Shown piece after piece: positions 1 to 8,213 of a stretch of DNA of 37,068 bases (within the stretch, counting starts at the first letter, position 1; each line of letters opens with the position of its first letter). Source of the DNA: an uncultured Bacilli bacterium (GTDB lineage Bacteria > Bacillota_I > Bacilli_A > ML615J-28 > CAG-698); NCBI GenBank assembly GCA_947627195.1, contig CANQVC010000011.1:1-37068 (forward strand). Direction: 5' to 3'. Both the position numbers and the translations under genes were made by a program. The notes under the pieces are model-generated. The model saw nothing but the letters and a program-made list of their open reading frames with translations. It did not search any database and was not told the DNA's origin.

Positions 1-160
1 GCCATATTTAGGTGTTTTTTTAATGATTTCTGCATAAATTAATTTTTGTAGCACAATAACTGTCAAACTCGGGTAATCAATTACAAGTTATTATTGATCG
101 TTTGACTAAATTAACATAAAATATATAAATATATTTAATAACAAATTTTTATAAATATAT
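1..160. other. Intergenic region upstream of pfkA with an imperfect inverted repeat
   Basis: No gene can be supported here. A minus-strand open frame could begin with ATG at 35-33 and leave the window (it would read MQKSLKKTPKYG), but it has no clear ribosome site and is too short to judge. Positions 62-68 (GTCAAAC) pair with 100-106 (GTTTGAC), and inside them 76-81 (ATCAAT) pairs with 93-98 (ATTGAT), giving an interrupted stem without a U-tract. A second promoter-like pair, TTGACT at 102-107 and TATAAA at 124-129 (16 bp apart), overlaps the right arm. Confidence 0.4.
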
Positions 161-189
161 TTACATGAAAATAAAAAAAGTGATATAAT
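161..189 (+). promoter_or_regulatory. Promoter of the pfkA cluster
   Basis: The -35 element is TTACAT at 161-166 and the -10 element is TATAAT at 184-189, separated by 17 bp. TG at 181-182 gives an extended -10 (TGnTATAAT). The ribosome site AGAGGTGA at 206-213 follows. Confidence 0.75.
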
Positions 190-219
190 ATTGAAGAAAA
201 TAACAAGAGGTGAAGCGAA

Positions 220-1176
220 ATGATTCGTAAAATAGGAGTACTAACATCTGGGGGAGATGCTCCAGGAATGAATGCTGCAATTCGTGCTGTTGTACGTGCT
301 GCAATTTCTAATGATTTAGAAGTATATGGTATATATGATGGTTATCGTGGCATGTATGAAGGAAAAATTGAACGATTACATCGTAAATCAGTTTCAGAAA
401 GAATCAATCGTGGAGGTACTTTTTTAGGTACTGCTCGTCTTCCTGAATTTAAATATCGAGAAATCAGAGAAGTTGCCATTGAAAATTTACAAGAATATGG
501 TATTGATGCTTTAGTTTGTATTGGTGGCGATGGAACATATCGTGGAGCTCTTGCTTTAGATGAAATGAATATAAAATGTATTGGACTTCCAGGAACAATT
601 GATAATGATATTCCAGGAACTGATTATACAATTGGTTTTGATACCGCTTTAACAACGATAGTTGATGCAGTAGATAAATTAAGAGATACATCAAGTAGTC
701 ATCGAAGATGTTCAATAATTGAAGTAATGGGAAGAAATTGTGGGGCATTAGCTATTTGGTCAGGTATCGCAGTTGGTGCTGAAGTAGTTGTATGTAGTGA
801 AACAGGTTATCACGAAGATGAAATTGTTGATAAGATTTGTGAAGCTGCAAGATCTAAACGTCATGCCATTGTTTTGGTTGCGGAAAAAGTAACTGATGTC
901 AATAAACTGGCGAAAATAATAACTGACAGAACCCCATTCGATGCTAGAGCTACCATTTTAGGACATATTCAACGTGGTGGATGTCCTACACCACGTGACC
1001 GTGTATTAGCTTCCATTATGGGAGTTAAAGCTGTTGAAGAATTAATTAAAGGAAATAGTGGATGTTGTATTTGTGAAGTCAACAATGAATTAGTAGCAAT
1101 TCCTATTGAACAAGCACTTACAATGAAAAGAGATCAAGTGAGTGAAAAATATCGTGCATTTAAGGAATTATGGTAA
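220..1176 (+). CDS. pfkA: ATP-dependent 6-phosphofructokinase
   Basis: Phosphorylates fructose 6-phosphate with ATP to fructose 1,6-bisphosphate, the committed step of glycolysis in the cytosol. At 318 residues it has the usual bacterial PfkA length. The N-terminal ATP loop GGDAPGMNAAIR starts at residue 11, the nucleotide motif GGDGTYRGA is at 102-110, and the catalytic TIDNDIPGTD is at 126-135 with Asp128 as the expected base. MGRNCG and GHIQRGG, which contact substrate and effector, are also present. The start is set by AGAGGTGA six bases upstream. It is the first gene of a cluster with metG, the antiporter and yitT; metG begins four bases after its stop. Bacillus pairs pfkA with pyk instead. 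Confidence 0.97.
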   Translation: MIRKIGVLTSGGDAPGMNAAIRAVVRAAISNDLEVYGIYDGYRGMYEGKIERLHRKSVSERINRGGTFLGTARLPEFKYREIREVAIENLQEYGIDALVCIGGDGTYRGALALDEMNIKCIGLPGTIDNDIPGTDYTIGFDTALTTIVDAVDKLRDTSSSHRRCSIIEVMGRNCGALAIWSGIAVGAEVVVCSETGYHEDEIVDKICEAARSKRHAIVLVAEKVTDVNKLAKIITDRTPFDARATILGHIQRGGCPTPRDRVLASIMGVKAVEELIKGNSGCCICEVNNELVAIPIEQALTMKRDQVSEKYRAFKELW

Positions 1177-1180
1177 AATT

Positions 1181-2749
1181 ATGGATAAAAAATGTTATAT
1201 AACAACGCCAATTTATTATGCAAGTGGGGATGTTCATATTGGTAATTCTTATTCAACAGTAGTTTGTGATGTTTTTGCTAGATATCATCGACAAAAAAAT
1301 GATGATACATATTTCTTAACAGGAATGGATGAACATGGACAAAAAATTGAAGAAGCAGCCAAAAAACAAAATAAAACCCCTCAAGAATTTGTTGATGAAG
1401 TTGCTAGTAGAACCAAAAATTTATGGCAAAATTTACAAATAACTAATAATGATTTTATTCGTACAAGTGAAGAAAGACATACTAAAGTAGTTCAAGATAT
1501 TTTTGAACAATTACTTCGTCAAGATGATATTTATTTAGGAACTTATGAAGGTAATTATTGTGTTCCATGTGAATCTTTTTTTCCCAAATCACAATTAAAT
1601 GAAGATGGAACATGTCCTGATTGTGGAAGACCAACAATTAAAGTTAAAGAAGAATCTTATTTTTTAAGATTAAAGAAATATGAAAAACAATTATTAGATT
1701 TTATTAAAGCAAATAAAGATTTTATTCAACCTGAAACAAGAAGAAATGAAGTTATTTCTTTTATTGAACAAGGATTAGAAGATTTATGTGTTAGTAGAAC
1801 ATCTTTTAAATGGGGTATTCCTGTAAAAAGTAATCCTAAACATGTCATTTATGTTTGGATTGATGCTCTAGCTAATTATTTAACAGCTTTAGGTTATAAA
1901 TCACAAGATGATTCATTATATCAAAAATATTGGTTAAATGGAGATGAAGTCGTTCATGTCGTAGGTAAAGATATTTTAAGATTCCATGCCATTTATTGGC
2001 CAATTATGTTAATGGCACTTAATGTACCTATTCGCTTTAAATTATATGCTCATGGTTGGATATTAATGAAAGAAGGAAAAATGAGTAAGTCTGTTGGCAA
2101 CATTGTTTATCCAAATGATGTTGTAAATGAATATGGCTTAGATTCCTTACGTTATTATTTAGTAAAAGAAATGCCTCTTGGTAATGATGGTATATTTACT
2201 TGGGAAAGATTTATTGAAAGATACAATGTAGATCTAGCAAATGATTTAGGAAATTTAGTTAGTAGAAGTATTTCCATGATTAATAAATATTTCCAAGGAA
2301 AAGTTGTTAAACCTAATAAATCTTATTTTACTTACGATGATGAAATATTGTCATTAACAAAAAAAGTTATTGAAACATATCAAAATGATTTTAATAATTT
2401 TCAATTTCAAAATGGTTTAAATATTATATGGAGCTATATTGATCGAGCAAATAAATATATTGATGAAACTTCTCCTTGGGTATTAGCTAAAGATGAATCC
2501 AAAAAAGAAGAATTAAATGATGTGATGTATCATTTATATGAAATGTTACGATTAATTAGTATTATGATTGAACCAGTTATGCCAACATCAAGTAAAATAA
2601 TTTTAGATGAATTAAAAGTAAATGAAGAGAATAGAACAATTTCATCTTTAGTGTTTGGCAAAACATTAACAGGTGAAACAATTGATAAACCAATTGTTTT
2701 ATTTAAAAGATTAGATATTAAAGAGGAAATAAAAAAACATGAACAATAA
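1181..2749 (+). CDS. metG: Methionyl-tRNA synthetase, short form
   Basis: Charges tRNA-Met with methionine. The ATG at 1181 is preferred over an in-frame ATG at 1142 because the protein then begins MDKKCYITTPIYYASGDVHIG, exactly at the class I Rossmann fold, and the upstream ATG lies inside pfkA. The HIGN signature is near the N terminus, two CxxC pairs (CVPC and CPDC) form a zinc knuckle in the connective domain, and GKMSKSVGN is the KMSKS loop. The product is 522 residues and stops after the anticodon-binding helical domain, so it lacks the C-terminal EMAP/Trbp111-like tRNA-binding domain that brings B. subtilis MetS to about 660 residues. It overlaps the next gene by 11 bp, which suggests translational coupling. 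Confidence 0.96.
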   Translation: MDKKCYITTPIYYASGDVHIGNSYSTVVCDVFARYHRQKNDDTYFLTGMDEHGQKIEEAAKKQNKTPQEFVDEVASRTKNLWQNLQITNNDFIRTSEERHTKVVQDIFEQLLRQDDIYLGTYEGNYCVPCESFFPKSQLNEDGTCPDCGRPTIKVKEESYFLRLKKYEKQLLDFIKANKDFIQPETRRNEVISFIEQGLEDLCVSRTSFKWGIPVKSNPKHVIYVWIDALANYLTALGYKSQDDSLYQKYWLNGDEVVHVVGKDILRFHAIYWPIMLMALNVPIRFKLYAHGWILMKEGKMSKSVGNIVYPNDVVNEYGLDSLRYYLVKEMPLGNDGIFTWERFIERYNVDLANDLGNLVSRSISMINKYFQGKVVKPNKSYFTYDDEILSLTKKVIETYQNDFNNFQFQNGLNIIWSYIDRANKYIDETSPWVLAKDESKKEELNDVMYHLYEMLRLISIMIEPVMPTSSKIILDELKVNEENRTISSLVFGKTLTGETIDKPIVLFKRLDIKEEIKKHEQ

Positions 2750-4046
2750 TTTTTTTCTAAAAGTACCTAATCTTTTAGAAGGAAAAGATACCTATTTTTT
2801 ATTACCAATTGTTGTTTTATTAGGAATTAGTGTCATCCTTTCTGTTCTTATTTCAGTTTGTAAAATCAGGTTTTTACCATCATTTGTTATTGAAATATTA
2901 GTAGGAATAGGATTAAGACAAATATTTTATCAACAATGGTTAGATATATCTAATAATAATTCTATTGCATCATGGATTATGAATTGCATGTATGTTAGTG
3001 GATTTATCTTTATTATGTTTTTAAGCGGTTATGATAATAATTTCTTTGTATGGAAAGAATCAGAAAATGAAAAAGGAATTAATATTCGAAAAGTATGTTT
3101 TATTTTATTAGGAATAGTTTATCTTATTTCATTTGCTTTATCATTTTGTTTTATTAATCAATATGAACATTCTATTTTAGGTGTATTATTAGTTACAATA
3201 GTTATTTCCTCAACGTTTGCGGGAATTGTTGTTCCTTTAATTCATACAGAAAAACTAGCAAAAACAAGTTATGGAAATATTATTATATATTTTTCCACGA
3301 TTTCGGAATTAGCATCAGTAATATTACTGACAATATTTATGTTTGTATTAGATATTAATTGGATACGTTTAGTAGCATACCTTGGCTTTATTTTTATTTT
3401 TATATTTGTTTGGTTATTAGAAAAAATATTCCGTAAAAATAATGAAAAAGTCAATTCAGGAATGACATATTTACCTGTTAGATTAGCTTTAGTTTCTTTA
3501 GCTGGTTGTGTTATATTATCAGATATAGCAGGAGGTGAATATGTTTTAGGGGCTTTCTTATTAGGTATATTTATGAAAAAGATTAATGTAAATCATCAAT
3601 TGATTCATACCATTGAAAGTATTGCATTTGGTTTATTTATTCCCATCTTTTTTATTTTAGTAGGTGTACGTTTAGACATTAGAATATTTATTCATGAACC
3701 TAAATATATAATAATTGTTTTAATTTTATTATTAGCTTTTATTGTTAGTAAATTACCATTATTATATATTTTACGTTATTATACTAAAAAAGCATCAATT
3801 GTATTTTTATTACTTGCATCATGTACTTTAGTAGTATCGATTGCGGTAAAACATATTGGTGTTGAACATCAAGTATTTTCTAATGAATTTGGTGAATGTT
3901 TAGTATTAGCAGCAATATTATCTTGTGTTCTTTCACCTATTGTTTTTGAAATTATGTTTCCGTTCCCGATTCAATATGAACAAAGTTCACAATATGAACA
4001 AAGTTCACAATATGAACAAAGTTCACAATATGAACAAAGTTCATAA
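2739..4046 (+). CDS. Cation:proton antiporter (CPA2/KefB-like membrane protein)
   Basis: A polytopic membrane protein with about 12 hydrophobic segments that resembles the Na+/H+ exchanger family PF00999. It probably exchanges monovalent cations for protons. The segment YVLGAFLLGIFM matches the conserved LGAFLAG helix, and PIFFILVGVRLDIRIF matches the KefB/KefC 'FFVxVGxxLD' segment. Where many CPA2 proteins carry paired acids in the ion-binding helix, this one reads STISELASVILL, with only one acidic residue, so ion specificity cannot be assigned. No RCK/TrkA-N nucleotide domain follows. The last 24 residues are four copies of QYEQSS encoded by a perfect 18-bp tandem repeat. ATG 2739 follows AGAGG at 2722-2726. 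Confidence 0.85.
   Translation: MNNNFFLKVPNLLEGKDTYFLLPIVVLLGISVILSVLISVCKIRFLPSFVIEILVGIGLRQIFYQQWLDISNNNSIASWIMNCMYVSGFIFIMFLSGYDNNFFVWKESENEKGINIRKVCFILLGIVYLISFALSFCFINQYEHSILGVLLVTIVISSTFAGIVVPLIHTEKLAKTSYGNIIIYFSTISELASVILLTIFMFVLDINWIRLVAYLGFIFIFIFVWLLEKIFRKNNEKVNSGMTYLPVRLALVSLAGCVILSDIAGGEYVLGAFLLGIFMKKINVNHQLIHTIESIAFGLFIPIFFILVGVRLDIRIFIHEPKYIIIVLILLLAFIVSKLPLLYILRYYTKKASIVFLLLASCTLVVSIAVKHIGVEHQVFSNEFGECLVLAAILSCVLSPIVFEIMFPFPIQYEQSSQYEQSSQYEQSSQYEQSS
3972..4043 (+). repeat. Four 18-bp tandem repeats at the antiporter 3' end
   Basis: Four identical copies of CAATATGAACAAAGTTCA run in frame and encode QYEQSS four times. Each junction contains an inverted repeat, GTTCA-CAATA-TGAAC, so the transcript can form a row of small hairpins. 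No other sequence lies between the copies. Confidence 0.97.
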
Positions 4047-4097
4047 TACAAGCGTAGCTTATAATACAAGCGTAGCTTATAATACAAGCGTAGCTTG
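4044..4097 (+). repeat. Three 18-bp tandem repeats in the yitT 5' untranslated region
   Basis: Three copies of TAATACAAGCGTAGCTTA follow, the third ending in G. The first copy begins with the antiporter's TAA stop codon. Each unit holds AAGC-GTA-GCTT, and the third forms a 7-bp hairpin (TACAAGC-GTA-GCTTGTA). The period equals that of the array just before, and the two units match at 10 of 18 positions, so they may share an origin. Confidence 0.95.
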
Positions 4098-4131
4098 TAA
4101 TGTATATATAATAAACATCGTGAGGTAAAAT

Positions 4132-5034
4132 ATGAATAAGTTTGAATGGCTTCACAAAATAATGAAAAATAGAATATTAATGAGTGTTCTAGGTATGATT
4201 GTCGGATCTATCATATATTGTTTTTCAATTGTTTTTGTCTTGGGCCTAGGGAAATTTTATGCTGGAGGATTAACAGGAATATCACAAATAATAGCTGATA
4301 TTTTTTCTCTTCCATGGCTTAAATCAGTATGTATAGGTTTATTTAATGTCCCTCTTTTTATTTTAGGATGGAGAGGTGTCAGTAAAAGATTTGCTGTATT
4401 AACATTGAGTTCTGTTTTATTACAAATGTTATTAATATATTTATTTGATATAGCATTTGCTCATGGATTTAATCCTTTTGAAGTACTAACAAAAGGAGAT
4501 ACAATTGTTCTTTCTGTTTTAGGAGGATTATTATGTGGAGCAGGTTGTGGAATAACTCTTCGTTCAGGTTCCTCTACAGGGGGATTAGATATTGTTTCTC
4601 AAAGCTTCTCATTAAAAACAGGAATTCCATTTACAGTTATTTCGGGAACTGTTGATACAATAATTATTGTAAGTGGAGCAATTGTTGGAAAAAGTATATC
4701 TGTTGCCGTTTATACAATCATTCGTTTAATTATCCAAGTATTAACATTAGATAAAATTCATACAATTTATAATTTCCAAAAAATTACAATTATCACAACT
4801 AAAAAAGATGAATTAAAATCTGAATTATTAAATGATTTTAAACATGGTGTTACAATGTATCCTGCTATTGGAGGATATACAGGTGAACAAAAATGGGTAT
4901 TTGAAACAATAGTTATGACATATGAAGTCCAAGATTATTACCCAATTATTAAAAGAATTGACCCTCATGCTTTTGTTAGTTATATAGCAGTTAAAGGTGT
5001 ATTAGGAAATTATAAGAAGAATGCAATTAGTTAA
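4132..5034 (+). CDS. YitT family membrane protein
   Basis: An integral membrane protein of 300 residues with the two-part YitT architecture: an N-terminal block of about five or six membrane helices (residues about 15-200, including YAGGLTGISQI and the glycine-rich LRSGSSTGGLDIVSQ) followed by a cytosolic DUF2179-type domain. The latter has the expected GVTMYPAIGGYTGEQK and the closing DPHAFVSYIAVKGVLGNY. The family's transport substrate is not known, and none can be inferred here. Its ATG follows GTGAGG at 4120-4125. It is the last gene of the pfkA cluster, and its 5' untranslated region is the hairpin-forming repeat array. No clear terminator follows. Confidence 0.9.
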   Translation: MNKFEWLHKIMKNRILMSVLGMIVGSIIYCFSIVFVLGLGKFYAGGLTGISQIIADIFSLPWLKSVCIGLFNVPLFILGWRGVSKRFAVLTLSSVLLQMLLIYLFDIAFAHGFNPFEVLTKGDTIVLSVLGGLLCGAGCGITLRSGSSTGGLDIVSQSFSLKTGIPFTVISGTVDTIIIVSGAIVGKSISVAVYTIIRLIIQVLTLDKIHTIYNFQKITIITTKKDELKSELLNDFKHGVTMYPAIGGYTGEQKWVFETIVMTYEVQDYYPIIKRIDPHAFVSYIAVKGVLGNYKKNAIS

Positions 5035-5081
5035 CAATATATATACTTTAATAAAAATTATAAAAAAACATCAGATATATC

Positions 5082-5110
5082 TTGACAAATTAACAAAAAA
5101 AGAGTATTAT
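5082..5110 (+). promoter_or_regulatory. Promoter of rplM-rpsI
   Basis: TTGACA at 5082-5087 and TATTAT at 5105-5110 are separated by exactly 17 bp. The transcript would start near 5117, about 83 bases before rplM. Confidence 0.85.
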
Positions 5111-5114
5111 ACTA

Positions 5115-5194
5115 AAGGTACATTTTATTAACCCACAAATAAAAGCCCTTGATTAAATCAGATAAAATCCACATTATCTGAATATAAAAGGAGG
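5115..5194 (+). promoter_or_regulatory. rplM 5' leader with a hairpin, possible L13 leader
   Basis: The roughly 80-nt leader has a perfect 7-bp stem, CAGATAA at 5159-5165 with TTATCTG at 5174-5180, over an 8-nt loop (AATCCACA). The ribosome site AAAGGAGG is at 5187-5194. Bacillota rplM genes carry a conserved L13 leader thought to mediate feedback by L13. Position and hairpin fit this, but I could not confirm the family from sequence alone. Confidence 0.5.
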
Positions 5195-5199
5195 AAAAA

Positions 5200-5637
5200 A
5201 TGAATAAATCATATATGCCATGTGCCCAAAAAATTGAACGTAAATGGTATGTTATCGACGCTGAAGGTTTAGTATTAGGAAGACTTGCTGCAGAAGTAGC
5301 ATCAATATTAAGAGGTAAACATAAACCTACATTTACTCCTAATATGGATTGCGGAGATTATGTAATAATTGTTAATGCGGAAAAAGTAGTATTAACAGGA
5401 AACAAATTAAATGATAAATTGTATATTCACCACTCTGGATATAATGGTGGTTTAAAAACTAGAACAGCTAAAAAAATGTTAGCTACTCAACCACAAAAGA
5501 TTGTTGAAAGTGCAATAAAAGGTATGTTACCTAAAAATTCTTTAGGAAGCGAAATGTATAGAAAACTTTTTGTTTATTGTGGTCCAGATCATAAACAACA
5601 AGCCCAAAAACCAGAAGTTTATACTTTGAGAGGGTAG
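5200..5637 (+). CDS. rplM: Large ribosomal subunit protein uL13
   Basis: A structural protein of the 50S subunit that binds 23S rRNA early in assembly. It has 145 residues, the normal length, starting [20 protein letters not shown] as in Bacillus L13. The conserved [23 protein letters not shown] and [25 protein letters not shown] segments are present. AAAGGAGG is five bases upstream of the ATG. It is co-transcribed with rpsI, whose ribosome site overlaps the end of this gene, the usual rplM-rpsI pair. Confidence 0.98.
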   Translation: MNKSYMPCAQKIERKWYVIDAEGLVLGRLAAEVASILRGKHKPTFTPNMDCGDYVIIVNAEKVVLTGNKLNDKLYIHHSGYNGGLKTRTAKKMLATQPQKIVESAIKGMLPKNSLGSEMYRKLFVYCGPDHKQQAQKPEVYTLRG

Positions 5638-5646
5638 GTGAAATTC

Positions 5647-6039
5647 ATGGAAAAAGTACAATATTATGGAACAGGTAGACGTAAAAGCTCAGTTGCTAGA
5701 GTTCGTTTAATCCCAGGTAAAGGACAAATTACCATTAATAATCGTGGATTTGTTGATTACATTCCAAGTGGTGCAACTCGTCTAGATGTATTACAACCAT
5801 TAACATTAACAAAAACTGAATCAAGTTATGATGTAGTTGTTAACGTATGTGGTGGAGGCATTAGTGGTCAAGCAGGTGCTATTCGTCATGGAATTACTCG
5901 TGCCTTATTAGAAGTTAATCCTGAATATAGACCTATCTTAAAGAAAGCAGGATTAATTACTCGTGATCCTCGTAGTAAAGAACGTAAGAAATATGGTTTA
6001 AAAGGCGCTCGTCGTGCTCCACAATTCTCAAAACGTTAG
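5647..6039 (+). CDS. rpsI: Small ribosomal subunit protein uS9
   Basis: A 30S head protein whose basic C-terminal tail reaches the P-site tRNA. The ATG at 5647 ([20 protein letters not shown]) gives the usual 130 residues. A GTG at 5638, immediately after the rplM stop, is in frame, but it is itself the end of the ribosome site GGTAGGTG (5633-5640), so the later ATG is preferred. The tail [16 protein letters not shown] is the conserved tRNA-contacting end. The stop at 6037-6039 is followed by a terminator. Confidence 0.97.
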   Translation: MEKVQYYGTGRRKSSVARVRLIPGKGQITINNRGFVDYIPSGATRLDVLQPLTLTKTESSYDVVVNVCGGGISGQAGAIRHGITRALLEVNPEYRPILKKAGLITRDPRSKERKKYGLKGARRAPQFSKR

Positions 6040-6064
6040 TTATATATGAATTATTAATAAAAGT

Positions 6065-6096
6065 GCTCATTTTCTTATTAGAAGATGGGCTTTTTT
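6065..6096 (+). terminator. Terminator after rpsI
   Basis: The 11-bp stem is GCTCATTTTCT (6065-6075) with AGAAGATGGGC (6080-6090), including two G-U pairs, a 4-nt loop and six U residues at 6091-6096. Confidence 0.92.
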
Positions 6097-6097
6097 G

Positions 6098-6126
6098 TTG
6101 CAAAAGTTTTTAATTTATGCTAAAAT
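6098..6126 (+). promoter_or_regulatory. Promoter of the two-component system genes
   Basis: TTGCAA at 6098-6103 and TAAAAT at 6121-6126 are 17 bp apart, and TG at 6118-6119 makes an extended -10. The -35 directly abuts the U-tract of the preceding terminator. AGGAGG at 6176-6181 serves the response regulator. Confidence 0.75.
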
Positions 6127-6186
6127 CATAATAATTAAGTTTAATTTAAGAACATTTTAATACAATAACAAAAAAAGGAGGTCATT

Positions 6187-6858
6187 ATGAAAATATTAAT
6201 TATTGAAGATGATAAACATTTAAATAAAGCAATATGTGAAATGTTGAAAAGCATTGCTGATACTATTCCTATTTATGATGGTGAAGATGCAATGTATGCT
6301 TGTGAACAAAACATTTATGATTTAATTATTTTGGATATTATGCTTCCTAATGTTGATGGATTTACTATTTTAAAGAAAATTCGTTCTAAAGGAACTTGCC
6401 CTGTAATTATGTTAACAGCTAAAGATAGTATTGCTGATAAAGTAAGAGGTTTAAAACTTGGTGCTGATGATTATGTTACAAAACCATTTTATCGTGATGA
6501 ATTAATTGCTAGAGTAAATGCCCTTCTTCGTCGTTACAATAATACTTTTGATGGTATTCAATTAGTATTCAAAGATATGAAGTTTGACATTCCCCAAAAA
6601 AGAGTAACAATTCATGATGAACCATTAGATGTTGTTGGCAAAACATATGATATTTTAGAATATCTTGTTCGTAATAAAGAAATAATTATTACCAAAGAAC
6701 AATTGTTTAATCGTATATGGGGATTTGATAGTGAAACAATATGGAGTGTTGTTGAAGTATATGTTTCTAATTTAAGAAAAAGTCTAAAAAAATATGATTA
6801 TCATATTTATTTAAAAACATTACGAAATGTAGGATATATGTGGAGTGAAAAAGATTAA
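6187..6858 (+). CDS. OmpR/PhoB-family response regulator
   Basis: A DNA-binding transcription regulator activated by phosphorylation. The receiver domain spans residues 1-115: the acidic pocket is EDD at 7-9, the phospho-acceptor is Asp50 in LIILDIMLPNVDGF, Thr77 is the switch residue and Lys99 lies in TKPF. The C-terminal winged helix (about 125-222) ends in the typical VEVYVSNLRKSLKK recognition helix and TLRNVGYMW wing. At 223 residues it is full length. AGGAGG lies five bases before the ATG. It overlaps the kinase gene by 14 bp, so the two form a cognate pair. The signal and target genes are not evident. Confidence 0.95.
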   Translation: MKILIIEDDKHLNKAICEMLKSIADTIPIYDGEDAMYACEQNIYDLIILDIMLPNVDGFTILKKIRSKGTCPVIMLTAKDSIADKVRGLKLGADDYVTKPFYRDELIARVNALLRRYNNTFDGIQLVFKDMKFDIPQKRVTIHDEPLDVVGKTYDILEYLVRNKEIIITKEQLFNRIWGFDSETIWSVVEVYVSNLRKSLKKYDYHIYLKTLRNVGYMWSEKD

Positions 6859-8173
6859 AGAAAAAAGTGCTTATTGGATTAGAGAGAATTTTGCTCGTTA
6901 TCGCATTAATTCAATGATATTTAATTTAGTAACATTTCTTTTGATATTTGTAGTTTTTGGTTTTATTGCATATGTTTCTATTAATGAAAGAATATTTGAT
7001 GAATCAAAAAATGAAGTAGTAAGTTATGTGGAAAAATTAAATTCTAAAACTTATGATATCTATTCTAAATTAAAATCACCTGATCCAAGAATGACAATAA
7101 TTTATTATTATAGTGATGAAGATATTTTACCTGGTCATGGTATTCCTCAATTAGATACATATATTGTTGGTGGTAATGAAAAATTAAATGAAGGCATTGA
7201 TTTAGATTTAAATGGTGCAACATATCAAAAATTTGTTGAAGAAAAAGTGGATGGTAATAATTATTTAGTTTATTATACAACAGCTAATTTTCCCATTGAT
7301 TTAATTGAAAATAAAACTCATAATTTTAAAACTGTATATCGTGTAAAAATATATATGAATGTTGATGGTGAAGTTAATTCTAAAAAAGAATTAATTGTCA
7401 CATATGCTATTAGTGTTGCCTTTATTTTAGTTATTTGCATTGGTGTTAGTTATTTCATGATGCAAAAAGCAACTAAACCAATTGGTGAATTTGTTGATAA
7501 ACATATTTCATTTATTAGCGATGCATCTCATGAATTAAGAACTCCTTTGGCTGTTATTCAAAGTAAATTGGAAAATATTATGACTAATCTCGATACCACA
7601 ATTTATGATAACTTAGAAGATTTAGCAGTTGTATTAAATGAAGTATCAAGATTAAGTAGATTAACTTCTGAATTATTATTGTTAACAAGAAATGATCAAA
7701 ATTCTGTGACTTTAGATATGGAAATTGTTAATTTAGATAAAGTTTTAGAAGAAATAATTGAACCTTTTAAAGAAATTGCCATTATTCAAGAAAGAAATTT
7801 ATCTTACCAAGGTGAAGATGGTATTGTTAAAATTGACCGCGATAAAATAAGACAAGTAATGATTATCTTAATTGATAATGCTTTAAAATATACTAATGTT
7901 AATGATTCAATTAATATAATTTTAAAATCAATTGGTTCAAAAGTTATGATTGAAGTAGATGATACAGGTATAGGTATATCAGAAGAAACAAAGACAAGAA
8001 TATTTGAGCGTTTTTATCGTGAAGAAAAAGCAAGAACTCGTGAAAATGGTGGTAATGGTTTAGGATTATCAATTGCTAAAACTCTTGTTGAAGCAATGAA
8101 TGGGGAAATAAGTGTTGATCATAATGAACCAAAAGGAACTAAGTTCATAATTTATTTTCCTAAAGCAAAATAA
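6845..8173 (+). CDS. Sensor histidine kinase (CiaH-like, no HAMP)
   Basis: A membrane sensor kinase that should phosphorylate the preceding regulator. It starts with GTG at 6845, eight bases after AGGATA, inside the regulator gene. TM1 is at about 23-45, an extracytoplasmic sensor of about 140 residues follows, and TM2 is at about 184-206. The phospho-acceptor His229 lies in SHELRTPLAVIQ. The ATPase has the N box (ILIDNALKYTN), G1 (DDTGIGIS), F box (FERFYR) and G2 (NGGNGLGLSIAKTL). Only about 22 residues separate TM2 from His229, too few for a HAMP domain. The spacing and the KPI...SHELRTPLA stretch resemble CiaH of streptococci, which is a resemblance and not an assignment. Confidence 0.94.
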   Translation: MKKIKEKSAYWIRENFARYRINSMIFNLVTFLLIFVVFGFIAYVSINERIFDESKNEVVSYVEKLNSKTYDIYSKLKSPDPRMTIIYYYSDEDILPGHGIPQLDTYIVGGNEKLNEGIDLDLNGATYQKFVEEKVDGNNYLVYYTTANFPIDLIENKTHNFKTVYRVKIYMNVDGEVNSKKELIVTYAISVAFILVICIGVSYFMMQKATKPIGEFVDKHISFISDASHELRTPLAVIQSKLENIMTNLDTTIYDNLEDLAVVLNEVSRLSRLTSELLLLTRNDQNSVTLDMEIVNLDKVLEEIIEPFKEIAIIQERNLSYQGEDGIVKIDRDKIRQVMIILIDNALKYTNVNDSINIILKSIGSKVMIEVDDTGIGISEETKTRIFERFYREEKARTRENGGNGLGLSIAKTLVEAMNGEISVDHNEPKGTKFIIYFPKAK

Positions 8174-8209
8174 TAACACAATAATAACACAATAATAACA
8201 CAATAATAT
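8171..8209 (+). repeat. Three 11-bp tandem repeats starting at the kinase stop codon
   Basis: Three perfect copies of TAATAACACAA lie at 8171-8181, 8182-8192 and 8193-8203, followed by TAATAT. The first three bases are the kinase stop codon. The end of the array (8201-8209, CAATAATAT) pairs with 8215-8223 (ATATTATTG) over a CTTCA loop, with ATAA/TTAT extending the helix beyond a bulge. Confidence 0.93.
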
Positions 8210-8213
8210 CTTC

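Noticed and set aside
1-35. A minus-strand gene starting at 35 and leaving the window
   Set aside because: Only 11 or 12 codons are visible, there is no ribosome site, and nothing can be recognised.
3972-4097. CRISPR-like array
   Set aside because: The copies are directly joined with no unique spacers, the unit is only 18 bp, and the first array is translated in frame.
3925-4155. Extra open frames of about 67 codons on both strands over the repeat arrays
   Set aside because: They exist only because the 18-bp repeats keep all frames open, overlap two real genes and have no ribosome sites.
6127-6170. Direct TTTAA-type repeats before the response regulator gene as an autoregulatory site
   Set aside because: The repeats are short and A/T only, in DNA where such words are common; no clear 11-bp periodic pair is present.
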